A DNA stretch of 64,000 bases from Alteromonas sp. CI.11.F.A3 (GTDB lineage Bacteria > Pseudomonadota > Gammaproteobacteria > Enterobacterales > Alteromonadaceae). This document shows, piece after piece, positions 15,701 to 25,225 of this stretch. The first letter of the stretch is position 1. Each line of letters starts with the position of its first letter. The translations under genes and the position numbers were made by a program. Below the pieces are notes generated by a model. That model was given only the letters and a program-made list of their open reading frames with translations. It ran no database searches and was not told the origin of the DNA. The DNA is taken from positions 186,001 through 250,000 of the forward strand of contig NZ_CP136708.1 in NCBI RefSeq assembly GCF_032925565.1. Reading direction: 5' to 3'.

Positions 15701-18700
15701 CTATTTTGTCGCTTTCTCGGCCTTTGGAGTAGCAGCTTCACCGTTACTGGTATCGCTGCTTTCGTTGTTGTTTTCATCGCCACCATTATCTTCAACAGAA
15801 TCTTCATTATTATCATCGTCTTTTTCTTCTCCTAAGAAGAATTCATAGTATAAATCTAAGGCGAATTCAGACTGATCTTCAATGGTGGTTTGTACCGCTT
15901 CTAAAAATAAACGAGGCAACAAACGGTATCGCAATGCTAAGTCGGGCGGTTCTTGCCTACGGCGAAGAGTGCTGCTTGAGTCATTGTTACTCAACCCCAC
16001 ATCCACGTTATATTCAGCCGTTAACCTGTCGTTAATCTGACCGGTTACCGACAGCTTATTTTCGTTGGTGCTTAAGCTGAAATCATCAATGCCTAATGCT
16101 TTACCTACTTGGCCAGTTAAGGTTTTGGTATTCGAAAGGCCAAAACCTACCAGTAAAGCCGCGTAGTTAGGATCTTCGCTTTCAGCATCTGGGCCAGACC
16201 CTGTTAGCAAGTACGAAAGTACGTTTTGCTGATCCATTGCAGGCTCTGAGAATAAATTAATGCTAGGGGAATCGGCGGCGCCGTCTATTCTAATGCCGGC
16301 AATCACATCATCGTCAGTTTTGTCTGGGTCGCGAATGGCTTCAATCAGCAGCATGGGTTGATCGATAGGGCCATTAAACTGCACTTCGCCCGTTTGAATA
16401 ACCAGTTGCTGGCCGTAAGCGTTATAACGGCCGTTAAGTATTTGAAGGTCGCCAAAGCCCACTAAAGCAGGTTGGTTATTCACCTTTACACCGCCATGCA
16501 AGCTTGCAGTTAAACCAAAGGCCTCTAACTGTACTTCGCCAGTTTTGCCTTTATCGATATTGACCATCACAGACGCATGGACAATATCAAGGGGTTCTTC
16601 TTTAGGCGGTTCACCGCGAAGGTGAACATCTTTAGACGGTGATACCGCGCTTTCAGGTAATGATTCAACTTCTATGCGTGCCCAAGGTATATTCACGCTG
16701 CCTGATACATCAACCTTGTCAGCGGTAGCCGCTACTTTCAAATCTGGCGATACCCGCAAACGCATGTTTGGTTGGCGTACCTCAAATTTATCGCCTTTCA
16801 AATTAATGTTCGCGCTTGGCACATCTGACCAATTGAGATCGCCGTTTAGCGACCCTTTACCACCGCCCAGCACAAACGAACCGTCGAAGTTAGCTTGCTG
16901 GCCATTCAACGTAATCGATTGGGTCCAGTTTTCCAGAGACACTGGCGTGTCTTGAATATCAATAGCACCATTTTCTATCTGCAATTTACCGGATAGCTCA
17001 GGCGAATCTACAAAACCCGCCAAGGTGACGTTCCCATTCATAATGCCCGTGAGGGTGCGAATAGCAGGAGATAAGGGTTTCAGCGGCGCCACGTCTATAT
17101 TAACGACCTCAAGATTACCGCTAATTGGTTTGCGCTCCTCAAAAGGCGACGTACTAACATTAAGGGTGGCATTACCTAAATCTTCACTGGCAATAAGCGA
17201 CTTAGCTTTAAGTTCACCTTGCTTGAAAGTGCCGGTGGTTTCCACAGAGTTAACGCTTATAGCGAGTGGTCGTTCTTTTCCTAATTGCCATGTGGCTGGT
17301 GATAAAGACGCCGTAAAAGTCGCATCAATGGGGTCGGCCTGGGAATATTGGCCTTGGGTTTTCACCGATAAGGTTGCCGGTGCTGCTGCCGCTATCATAT
17401 CTGGCGCAAGCTCGTGCGCCCACAAGCCAACAGGCAATGCCTTAGCCCATACATTCCACTTTGCTTTATTTTCTTGGTAGTTCAAGCTAGTGATACAAAG
17501 TTCACCCTCTTCCCGAGAGTGCCAGCAGTGTTCGCCCACATTGGCGCTAAGCGGTGCCGTGCCGACATTGAGAGAAAATGGTGATGACAACGCCCACTGC
17601 ATATTGGCGAGTTTTAATTTGCTCTGTTCTACCTGACCCGCCCAAACATTGTCTTGCCACTTACCTGCAACGCTAAGGGCAACGCTATGCTCAGGCAAGG
17701 TTACATCTAGGTCGACCTTATGGCTTGTGTATGAGCCATCAATAACAAGTTTGCCATTGACTTCGCCTTGTTGGGCTGCCGCGTTTGAAAGCGCAGGCGA
17801 CACCGCAATATTTGAAAAATTAAGTGCGCCTTTGGCAACGGGGTTAATCCATGGGCCTGTGGCTTTTATATTGCCAGATATCGCCCCAGCTACTTCAGGG
17901 TAAAGGTCGGCAATTTCCGCTACATCAAGACCAATATCAGCGTTGATATAGCGTTTGTTTAACAGTTGTCCTACCACATCAATTTTATTTTCGGCTTGCT
18001 CTACGGCTAGCGAAGCAACCAGCAAGTCGCTGGGGCCGGAATAAACGAAAGCGCCCGCTACCGAAAAGGGTTTGTTTTGCAAAACGCCTTTTAAGTCTAA
18101 ATCTCGAATACTGACTTGCGGGCCTTTTTCTGTATATTGCATCACGCTGGTAAAGCCACCTTCTAACTGCTCAGGCGCGTATTCAGAAAACTGAACACCA
18201 GAGACATTGGTAAACGTAGTGTTTCCTTCCCAAGAAATCGCCTCATCTAAGTACAAGGTACCGGTATTACTGATACTGCCTTCTAATGCTTCGATTTTGG
18301 CTTCGTTCACGTAGATGTTGTGTTCTTTTAGCACCACATTTAGCGCTACAGGCACCTTGCCTACATCGGGTAAAGTGGCAGCTGCCCCGCCATCTAAAAT
18401 GTAATCACCCATGGTGCCGTTAAGGGTTAGTGCGCCATCGTGTAAGGTGCCAGACTCCATAGTGGGTAAGGGCTGTTCTTTCCATGATGCGCTAAAGGAA
18501 ATGGGCAGGTTGTCACTAAGTACATCGGCAGACAGGTTTACTTTGGCATTCATCACACCGTCAGTTTGTAGGTCAGCTTCAAGTGCAGCCAGCGAACCTG
18601 ATGCTCGAAAGTCTACTTGCTGCTGGCTGTCGTCTATAAGGCCGCTACCGTTCAGTGAGACTGATAACGGATAGGCACCATCAAGGGTGACCGCAATGTC

Positions 18701-19555
18701 GCCATTAAGCTTGCCTTGTGGATGAACTACGTTCAAATTGGCCAACGATATATTAGCATTGGCAAACTCAAAATCCTTAAACGCGAATACTGATAAGGTT
18801 TGGGCTGAATCACCTTGATGTAGTGTGCCATTGGTCAGTGAAAACTCTCCAATTCTTATTGGAATAGGCGATGAAACCGTGGGCAATTCTGGGGCGGTGT
18901 ATGAAAGCGAATAAGATTTTGGTAGTGATCTGTTCGTGGCGCTATTGTCAGCACTACTTTCAGGGCTAGCATCATCCTTGTTCACGTTAGCCGAAGAGGC
19001 TGTTGTCTGAGTAGATGCTTCAACTTGATGAAGGGTAACGGCTAAATCTTCAAGCGATAACGACGATATCGTCAGCTTATCGTTGCCCAAGAACTCATCT
19101 AAGTTTAACTTCCCTAGTTCAACCGTCTGACTCGGCATGTTAAGGGTAAAACGCTCAACCTTGGCTTGGTTTACCTCTATAGGTAAAGGCAGCGTAAAGT
19201 TTCCTGTTTCTTCGGCTGATTCTGTTTTTGGTGACGCTTGTAATTGTTCAACAAGAATACCGCTGGCATTGACTTCGTTAACGCAGACTCTAGGCTCAAA
19301 GATACAGCGCCACGTAACATCAAGATACGCATACTCAGCGTGCACCCGCCACTGCGCATTTTCCCACTTTACCTGTGAAATAGTGAGGTTGTCGGCAAGA
19401 CCACCCTCAATGCTTTCAATACTCAGCCCGCCTACTAAGTTATTGGCAATTAGGCGTATGGTCGGCCCGCCCAGTGGGCTAATTAATAATCCGTAAACAA
19501 ACACCACAATAAGTACAGGCGTTAGTAGAATGGTTGAAATCGTGCGCTTTCTCAT
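15701..19555 (-). CDS. tamB: translocation and assembly module protein TamB
   Basis: A very large (1284-residue) inner-membrane-anchored periplasmic protein of the TamB/DUF490 (AsmA-like, lipid-transfer) family. It works with TamA in outer-membrane protein assembly and in lipid transport. A signal anchor covers about residues 5-26; a long beta-rich repeated body follows; and the conserved C-terminal DUF490 region contains QLVIQTGEVQFNG, NVLSYLLTG and the ENKLSVTGQINDRL stretch. The start is set by an ATGA overlap with tamA; an earlier in-frame start lies inside tamA. After the usual C-terminal ALDLYYEFFLG there is an extra tail of about 45 residues, rich in Asp, Glu and Asn. Confidence 0.94.
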   Translation of the reverse strand: MRKRTISTILLTPVLIVVFVYGLLISPLGGPTIRLIANNLVGGLSIESIEGGLADNLTISQVKWENAQWRVHAEYAYLDVTWRCIFEPRVCVNEVNASGILVEQLQASPKTESAEETGNFTLPLPIEVNQAKVERFTLNMPSQTVELGKLNLDEFLGNDKLTISSLSLEDLAVTLHQVEASTQTTASSANVNKDDASPESSADNSATNRSLPKSYSLSYTAPELPTVSSPIPIRIGEFSLTNGTLHQGDSAQTLSVFAFKDFEFANANISLANLNVVHPQGKLNGDIAVTLDGAYPLSVSLNGSGLIDDSQQQVDFRASGSLAALEADLQTDGVMNAKVNLSADVLSDNLPISFSASWKEQPLPTMESGTLHDGALTLNGTMGDYILDGGAAATLPDVGKVPVALNVVLKEHNIYVNEAKIEALEGSISNTGTLYLDEAISWEGNTTFTNVSGVQFSEYAPEQLEGGFTSVMQYTEKGPQVSIRDLDLKGVLQNKPFSVAGAFVYSGPSDLLVASLAVEQAENKIDVVGQLLNKRYINADIGLDVAEIADLYPEVAGAISGNIKATGPWINPVAKGALNFSNIAVSPALSNAAAQQGEVNGKLVIDGSYTSHKVDLDVTLPEHSVALSVAGKWQDNVWAGQVEQSKLKLANMQWALSSPFSLNVGTAPLSANVGEHCWHSREEGELCITSLNYQENKAKWNVWAKALPVGLWAHELAPDMIAAAAPATLSVKTQGQYSQADPIDATFTASLSPATWQLGKERPLAISVNSVETTGTFKQGELKAKSLIASEDLGNATLNVSTSPFEERKPISGNLEVVNIDVAPLKPLSPAIRTLTGIMNGNVTLAGFVDSPELSGKLQIENGAIDIQDTPVSLENWTQSITLNGQQANFDGSFVLGGGKGSLNGDLNWSDVPSANINLKGDKFEVRQPNMRLRVSPDLKVAATADKVDVSGSVNIPWARIEVESLPESAVSPSKDVHLRGEPPKEEPLDIVHASVMVNIDKGKTGEVQLEAFGLTASLHGGVKVNNQPALVGFGDLQILNGRYNAYGQQLVIQTGEVQFNGPIDQPMLLIEAIRDPDKTDDDVIAGIRIDGAADSPSINLFSEPAMDQQNVLSYLLTGSGPDAESEDPNYAALLVGFGLSNTKTLTGQVGKALGIDDFSLSTNENKLSVTGQINDRLTAEYNVDVGLSNNDSSSTLRRRQEPPDLALRYRLLPRLFLEAVQTTIEDQSEFALDLYYEFFLGEEKDDDNNEDSVEDNGGDENNNESSDTSNGEAATPKAEKATK

Positions 19556-21366
19556 AACTCTGGCCCCAACATAAGATGCAGTTGCCATGTCTTTTCATCT
19601 GGTGCAAAGCCGCGAGCCACATACACGCGTACGGGGCCTATTGGGGATAGCCAATGAAAACCCGACCCCACGCTGTAAGTTAATGTGGTATCTAAATCAT
19701 TGGTGGCCGTACCCGCATCGGTAAAGGCGGCAATACGCCAATTTTGTGCAATGCGATAGGCATACTCCACGCTGGCAGTGGCTAAGTATTTACCACCAAT
19801 GGCATCAGTTACGGTGTCACCGGTTTCAGGGTCGATAACATCATCAGTAGGCGAAATTTCTCGGTAATCGAACCCGCGAACACTTTGGTCGCCACCGGCA
19901 TAAAACCGCAGTGATGTTGGTACTTGTGAAAAATCATTGGTTTTGATTGCGCCAAGCTCGCCTCGAATAGCGATCCGATGCACGTCAGAAAAGGTACGAA
20001 TGACCATGCCTTCCATCACAGATTTCACAATATTAATATCTGAGCCAAGATTATCTCGCCCCACTTGGGATAAAAATTGAAAATAATTCCCATTATTAAT
20101 ATTAAGGTCGTTATCTTTGGTTATGTAAGTAATAGAGTAGCCGGGCAAAATAAGTGATGTAGTGTTGTTGTCAGTGTCGCCTTGATCATAGGTTTCTTGT
20201 AAGTATGTGATAGAGCCATCATGCTGCCAAGGTGAATGATCTTCCTGAAAGTAGCGGTGGGCAGCAAGTGACAAGGTTTCACTTTCAATCGAAGTGTTGC
20301 TGTATTCAATGAATTGATAACCGGCTTCAAAACTAACGTAGTCTCTGGTGATGTTCTGCATCGGGATACGATAGTCGGCAGTAACGGATTGTTCTGGTTG
20401 AGAGATAAAGATATCGGATGATACAGAGTGACCACGATCATTTACCCAAGGGCGTTCCCAGCCTAAAGTAACGCGTGGACCCGTATCGGTGGCAGCGCCA
20501 ACCGATACGTTAAACGCATCCTTTGGGCGGTGTGACAGCGATACTTCAATCGGTACATTTAGTCCCTCTGCATCGCTTACCACTGGCCGCGCAATTACCC
20601 TATCAAAGTATCCCGATTGATTTAACGAACGGTTGAAATCTGACAATCTTGCTGATGAATAAGGCTTGCCTTCCTCAAACGGGGTGAGCCGTTCGATAAT
20701 TGACTTCGCTTTGTCTTCTCCAACAAACTTTAGTTTACCAAAATTATAACGGGGGCCACTTTGGGCAATAAGAAGAATGTTAGCTTCTTTTTCCTCTCTG
20801 ACTAAATCTAACCGCGTGGCTTGCCAATAAAAATCAAAGTAACCATGAGACAAGGCATAATTAAACATCGATGACTTAAACGACTCGTAAACGGGTTGAT
20901 TAAGTACATCCCCTTCTTTAAGCGAAAACCCATTAAAGCGGCTTCTAAAGTCGCTATCTTCTCGTCCTACACCAATAATTTCTCGGGTGACCTTTGATAC
21001 AAGAAGCGGCTCGTTAAGTGAAACTGTCACAACGACCTCATCGCCTTCAGTGACTTTTACTGTTGCATCACTATTGTAATAGCCAAAGGGCTGCACGGCT
21101 GTGGCTACCGTCGCGATAACTTCGTCCTGCCAGAATGGGTCATTCAATAGCTCGGTTTCTACATCTAAATTGTTCAAGTGTAGGCGAATATTGTCTTTAA
21201 GCGTGTCTTGCTTTACCCCATTAACTTTGTAGGTAATCGCTTGAGCAGAAGAGATAAAAAAGACAAATAGGCACAGCGATAAAAACCGAAGAGCGTACCC
21301 TTGGTGGCGCCAGGTTTTAATACCCGCTAGCGGCGTTTTTAAAGAAGAGAGAAAGCACGATGGCAT
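19552..21366 (-). CDS. tamA: autotransporter assembly complex protein TamA (Omp85 family)
   Basis: A 604-residue outer-membrane protein of the BamA/TamA family. A hydrophobic signal segment (about 27-43, LRFLSLCLFVFFISSAQA) is followed by POTRA domains (about 45-270) and a C-terminal 16-strand barrel. The barrel carries the family's RFYAGGDQSVRGFDY loop-6 motif with its VRGF signature and ends in LMLGPEL. The N-terminus before the signal peptide is longer than usual, so the true start may lie downstream of 21366. Its stop overlaps the tamB start by 4 bp. Together they form the TAM complex spanning the periplasm. Confidence 0.93.
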   Translation of the reverse strand: MPSCFLSSLKTPLAGIKTWRHQGYALRFLSLCLFVFFISSAQAITYKVNGVKQDTLKDNIRLHLNNLDVETELLNDPFWQDEVIATVATAVQPFGYYNSDATVKVTEGDEVVVTVSLNEPLLVSKVTREIIGVGREDSDFRSRFNGFSLKEGDVLNQPVYESFKSSMFNYALSHGYFDFYWQATRLDLVREEKEANILLIAQSGPRYNFGKLKFVGEDKAKSIIERLTPFEEGKPYSSARLSDFNRSLNQSGYFDRVIARPVVSDAEGLNVPIEVSLSHRPKDAFNVSVGAATDTGPRVTLGWERPWVNDRGHSVSSDIFISQPEQSVTADYRIPMQNITRDYVSFEAGYQFIEYSNTSIESETLSLAAHRYFQEDHSPWQHDGSITYLQETYDQGDTDNNTTSLILPGYSITYITKDNDLNINNGNYFQFLSQVGRDNLGSDINIVKSVMEGMVIRTFSDVHRIAIRGELGAIKTNDFSQVPTSLRFYAGGDQSVRGFDYREISPTDDVIDPETGDTVTDAIGGKYLATASVEYAYRIAQNWRIAAFTDAGTATNDLDTTLTYSVGSGFHWLSPIGPVRVYVARGFAPDEKTWQLHLMLGPEL

Positions 21367-21699
21367 TGAAAAATGCGATTCCTTGTAGCAAAAAAAAGAG
21401 ACGGCGCAGCTTCAGCCTTTACAAAAAAGGGGCGCTAATATGATACGAGATAACTAACACAGCATCGACGATGCTGATAATACCACACCCCTTTGTATAC
21501 TGCGTATTTAGTAAAAAAGCACAACTAAAGTACAGGTTAATGTCACGTTCTTTTTAGTGTAGTGTTTGGTTTGAATGTAACCAATTATTACAATTAAACT
21601 TTCTTTTTAAACTATAAATCGTTGTATAGTGTTACAAACTTCGAGCTAATCACAGGATGAATAGTTCAATAAGGGTTGTTAATAAGCAAAGGAAAATAT
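21367..21699. other. divergent intergenic region tamA / S9 peptidase
   Basis: About 330 bp, AT-rich, with no supportable ORF. Near the peptidase side there is an inverted repeat TTGTA-N6-TACAA at 21622-21637, overlapping a TATAGT (21625-21630) that could serve as a -10 element. I see no clear -35, terminator or RNA gene in it. Confidence 0.4.
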
Positions 21700-23685
21700 A
21701 TGCGCTGTCGGTTTTTCTCGTGTATCCATTCAGTTACCTCTTTAGTTGTTCTGTTTTTCTTAAGCTCAATAAGCGTTAGTGCGCTAAGTGATGAAAATGC
21801 CGCAGAACCAGTAGAACGTGTTTCAGCCCCCCTGCCTTACACCGTATTTAGTGCCCTACCGGCTTATCGAAGGCCCGCATTGTCGCCTAAAGGCGATAAA
21901 ATTGCGTTTGTGAAGAACGTTAATGAGCCAGATGAACTATCGGTTTTAGCCACGTTTGACCTGACCACAGGTAAGTTTCACTACCTTATTCACTCCGATA
22001 ACGAAAAAGTTAAGATAAATTGGTATCGGTGGGTTAACGATGAGCGAATCGTGGTTAGTGCTCGTTATGAAAGCCGTCGTGGCAATACGCGGGTCTATGA
22101 TACTCGCCTACTGGCTATGAACTTCGATGCGCAGGGCGAAAAACCTAAACACCTTTTAGACTGGCGAAGACTGAAACGAAGAGCTGCAGATCCTAATCGT
22201 GTGCCACAATTTCAAGATAATGTGATTGATTGGCTACCTGATGATCCTGAACACATCTTAATGGCCATTGACGTAGAAGTTTTTGCCCTTCCTTCTGTAT
22301 TCAAAGTGAATGTCTATACGGGCAGTACTACAAGATTAGAGCGTGGGAAGCGCAGTATTAGAGATTGGGTCGTTGATAGACAGCATAATGTTCGAGTGGG
22401 TATCACACTAGATTATGACAGTGGTGAGCGCCACGTATTACTTAAAGAAGATGATAGTTGGCGTACCTTGTTTAGTTACAATGCCATGAGTGAAAAAGGT
22501 GAAATGCCTCTAGGCTTTGGCCTCGATCCAAACATTCTTTATTATCGCGGCTACAAGGGAGACTACAAAGCCTTGTTTACGTTAAACCTTGAGACCAATG
22601 AGCATACAGAAATTTTCTCTGATGAAGGTTATGACGTAGATGGCAGTTTAATCTACTCCCCTGTTACCAACGATGCTATTGGAATTCGTCACTATGGTAG
22701 ACACTACTGGGACGAGCGTTATGTCGCACTGCAAAATGGCTTAGACGAAGCGCTGGTCGACTATTCCAATACACTCGTTAGCTTTAGCCGTGATGAGAAA
22801 AAATATATTGTGTATTCTGAGTCAGACACAATGCCAGGCGCTTATTTCATTGGTGACCGCGAAAAAGGTTCATTAGACTTCCTGTTTCAGCAGTACCCTA
22901 AAATTGAAGAGGGCATGCTGACTGAGCACAACCTGATTACTTACACTGCCCGTGATGATATTGAAATTGAGGCTTACTTAACCTTGCCGAATGGAGAAGG
23001 GCCGTTTCCTACGATTATTCACCCTCATGGTGGACCCGGTGCGCGAGATTTTAGTGGTTTCGATTACTGGACCTCGTACTTTACCAATAAGGGCTACGCG
23101 GTGCTTCGCCCTAACTTTAGAGGCTCGGAAGGTTATGGCTTCGACTTCGCGCAAAGCCAGATGAAAAGCTGGGGGCTGTCGATGCAAGATGACATCACAG
23201 ACGCAGCAAACTGGATGGTTGAGCAAGGTTATGCCACCAAAGACAATATGTGTATTGTTGGCGCGAGCTACGGCGGCTATGCAGCGTTAATGGCGGCAGT
23301 GAAAACGCCAGATTTATTTCAATGTGCAGTAAGCTTTGCCGGTGTGAGTTCATTAAAGCATATCGTTATCCACGCCAGACGCTTTGTAAATTCAGACTTG
23401 GTGAAAGACCAGATTGGTGATGACTTCGACGATTTGGAATCACGCTCACCTTATTACAATGCAGAAGGGATAAAAACGCCGATTCTACTGGTGCATGGTG
23501 AAGAAGACCGCATCGTTAGACCATTACAAAGTCGTTATATGGCTGACGAACTCGAAGATTTAGATAAAACATTTAAATATGTCGAGCTAGAGTCGGGCGA
23601 TCATTACTTGTCTATACAGGGCAATCGACATCGCTTCTTTGCTGAAATGGATGCATTTTTAGATAAGTATTTGAAAACGGAATAA
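21700..23685 (+). CDS. exported S9 family prolyl oligopeptidase-type peptidase
   Basis: A 661-residue serine peptidase of the S9 (acylaminoacyl/dipeptidyl peptidase) group. An N-terminal hydrophobic segment (about 8-27, ending SVSALS) is a signal peptide. A beta-propeller region (about 45-400) precedes the alpha/beta hydrolase domain, with Ser523 in GASYGGY, Asp603 in GEEDRI and His635 in GDHYL forming the catalytic triad. I chose the ATG at 21700, preceded by AAAGGA; the frame opens at a TTG 24 bp earlier. It is probably periplasmic and takes part in peptide degradation. A hairpin terminator follows at 23719. Confidence 0.92.
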   Translation: MRCRFFSCIHSVTSLVVLFFLSSISVSALSDENAAEPVERVSAPLPYTVFSALPAYRRPALSPKGDKIAFVKNVNEPDELSVLATFDLTTGKFHYLIHSDNEKVKINWYRWVNDERIVVSARYESRRGNTRVYDTRLLAMNFDAQGEKPKHLLDWRRLKRRAADPNRVPQFQDNVIDWLPDDPEHILMAIDVEVFALPSVFKVNVYTGSTTRLERGKRSIRDWVVDRQHNVRVGITLDYDSGERHVLLKEDDSWRTLFSYNAMSEKGEMPLGFGLDPNILYYRGYKGDYKALFTLNLETNEHTEIFSDEGYDVDGSLIYSPVTNDAIGIRHYGRHYWDERYVALQNGLDEALVDYSNTLVSFSRDEKKYIVYSESDTMPGAYFIGDREKGSLDFLFQQYPKIEEGMLTEHNLITYTARDDIEIEAYLTLPNGEGPFPTIIHPHGGPGARDFSGFDYWTSYFTNKGYAVLRPNFRGSEGYGFDFAQSQMKSWGLSMQDDITDAANWMVEQGYATKDNMCIVGASYGGYAALMAAVKTPDLFQCAVSFAGVSSLKHIVIHARRFVNSDLVKDQIGDDFDDLESRSPYYNAEGIKTPILLVHGEEDRIVRPLQSRYMADELEDLDKTFKYVELESGDHYLSIQGNRHRFFAEMDAFLDKYLKTE

Positions 23686-23718
23686 ACCTTTCTTCAAGCT
23701 GTACTCTCAAAATAGCCA

Positions 23719-23766
23719 GAGCCGCCAAGTTCCACGACCAAATAGCGTGAAACTGGCGGCTTTTTG
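23719..23766 (+). terminator. intrinsic terminator after the S9 peptidase
   Basis: AGCCGCCAAGTT...CACG pairs with CGTG...AACTGGCGGCT around a loop of about 9 nt (one bulge) and is followed by TTTTTG. It lies 35 bp after the peptidase stop. Confidence 0.8.
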
Positions 23767-23880
23767 TTCATCTTTACGTTACAATCTGCCCATTCAGCGT
23801 GCAATTATGATGCACTAACGCGTCAATCATCACACTGAGCAACACAAGTACTATCCCCTTCTTCGTTAAATAGAGAAATT

Positions 23881-25128
23881 ATGTCCCATTCAAGCGAGAC
23901 CGCGCCTAATGCTGGCCAGCCTCAAGGAAAGCCCCCTTTAGGGTTAATTGAATTTGTAGCACTGATGGCGACCATGACATCCCTTGTCGCGTTAAGCATT
24001 GACGCTATGCTGCCTGCACTACTGCAAATAGGCGATACGTTAAACGTAGACGAGCCACATCATACCCATCTTATTGTGACCGTTTTCTTTATGGGAATGG
24101 CCTTTGGGCAGATGTTCTTTGGTCCATTTGCAGATAGTCGTGGTAGAAGGCTTACCATTTTAATTGGGTTGTTTGTTTTTGCGATTGGTACTTTCGTGTG
24201 CATGTCGGCGACTAATTTAGAAACCATGTTGGTAGGGCGTGTAATACAAGCCTTTGGTGTGTCTGGGCCTCGTATTGCTGCTATGGCAATTATTCGTGAC
24301 CTGTACGTGGGTGATGCGATGGCCCGGGTGATGTCATTTATTATGATGGTGTTTATCCTCGTGCCTATGATAGCGCCCATGGTGGGCCAGGCAGTCATGA
24401 GCTTTTTTGGGTGGTTTCATATCTTCACCCTATTTTTAATTGTGGCAACATTAGCCGGTACATGGTTTTTCAGCAGGCAAGGCGAGACTTTACCCCGACA
24501 TAAACGCAGACCGTTTTCATTTAAGCAGTTTTACTTGTCATCAAAATTTATTCTTACCCATGCAACGGTAATGGGGTATACCTTCGCCATGGCGGGTATT
24601 TTTGGTTCGTTTCTGGCGTATTTAAGTGCCTCACAAACCATTTTTCAGGTGTATTACGGTGTGGGCGATATGTTTCCTTACATATTTGCAGTACTGGCAT
24701 TCTCGATTGGTTTAGCGTCTTATTTCAACGGCACCATGGTGATGAAATTCGGCATGCGCCGTTTGTGTCGGTTTGCGCTAAAAGGGGTTAACGGATTTGC
24801 CATTGTCTATTTGGCTTTATTGTTTGCTTATGATGGGTTACCGCCGCTTGTACTCACTGTCATTACTATGTTTATTGGTTTCTTTTTTGTGGGCATTTTA
24901 TTTGGCAACTTAAACGCACTTGCCATGCAGCCATTAGGTGATATGGCAGGGCTTGGTGCTGCTATTATTGGTTCTCTTTCTAGTCTTTTTTCTGTGCCGA
25001 TTGCGCTGTTCGTAGATAGCTTTTTAGATGGCAATTTATACCCGATAGGCGTGGGCTTTTTTGTCTTCTTTGTGTTGGCTTACTTTGCGGTGAGATATGC
25101 AGAGCGAGTTCGCGAATGCGGGGAATAG
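23881..25128 (+). CDS. Bcr/CflA family multidrug efflux MFS transporter
   Basis: A 415-residue inner-membrane major facilitator protein with 12 predicted helices. The Bcr/CflA marks are LSIDAMLPAL in helix 1, the loop 2-3 motif GPFADSRGRR, and a helix-4 region GRVIQAFGVSGPRI. The N-terminal 20 residues are polar. Family members export drugs, sulfonamides or other small molecules by proton antiport; the substrate is not predictable. It is monocistronic and converges on ilvC, whose terminator lies just after it. Confidence 0.9.
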   Translation: MSHSSETAPNAGQPQGKPPLGLIEFVALMATMTSLVALSIDAMLPALLQIGDTLNVDEPHHTHLIVTVFFMGMAFGQMFFGPFADSRGRRLTILIGLFVFAIGTFVCMSATNLETMLVGRVIQAFGVSGPRIAAMAIIRDLYVGDAMARVMSFIMMVFILVPMIAPMVGQAVMSFFGWFHIFTLFLIVATLAGTWFFSRQGETLPRHKRRPFSFKQFYLSSKFILTHATVMGYTFAMAGIFGSFLAYLSASQTIFQVYYGVGDMFPYIFAVLAFSIGLASYFNGTMVMKFGMRRLCRFALKGVNGFAIVYLALLFAYDGLPPLVLTVITMFIGFFFVGILFGNLNALAMQPLGDMAGLGAAIIGSLSSLFSVPIALFVDSFLDGNLYPIGVGFFVFFVLAYFAVRYAERVRECGE

Positions 25129-25146
25129 GTAAAAACAAATAGGCAT

Positions 25147-25173
25147 AAAAAAGCCCGACCAAATTGGTCGGGC
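25147..25173 (-). terminator. intrinsic terminator of ilvC
   Basis: A perfect 8-bp stem, GCCCGACC (25153-25160) with GGTCGGGC (25166-25173), has a 5-nt loop. The T-tract is on the minus strand (25147-25152 read in reverse), so it ends the ilvC transcript rather than the efflux gene. Confidence 0.85.
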
Positions 25174-25225
25174 AAGAGGGCTTATATAAAGCACCTAACG
25201 ACAGAAACTGTCCTAACCTCTGTTT

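Noticed and set aside
16674-19496. Several 80-150 codon frames on the plus strand within tamB
   Set aside because: They are antisense shadows of a long beta-rich gene with no ribosome sites, no domains and no conserved features.
21622-21637. TyrR-like operator before the S9 peptidase
   Set aside because: TGTA-N6-TACA is shorter than the TyrR box (TGTAAA-N6-TTTACA) and lacks its inner bases; the peptidase is not an obvious TyrR target.
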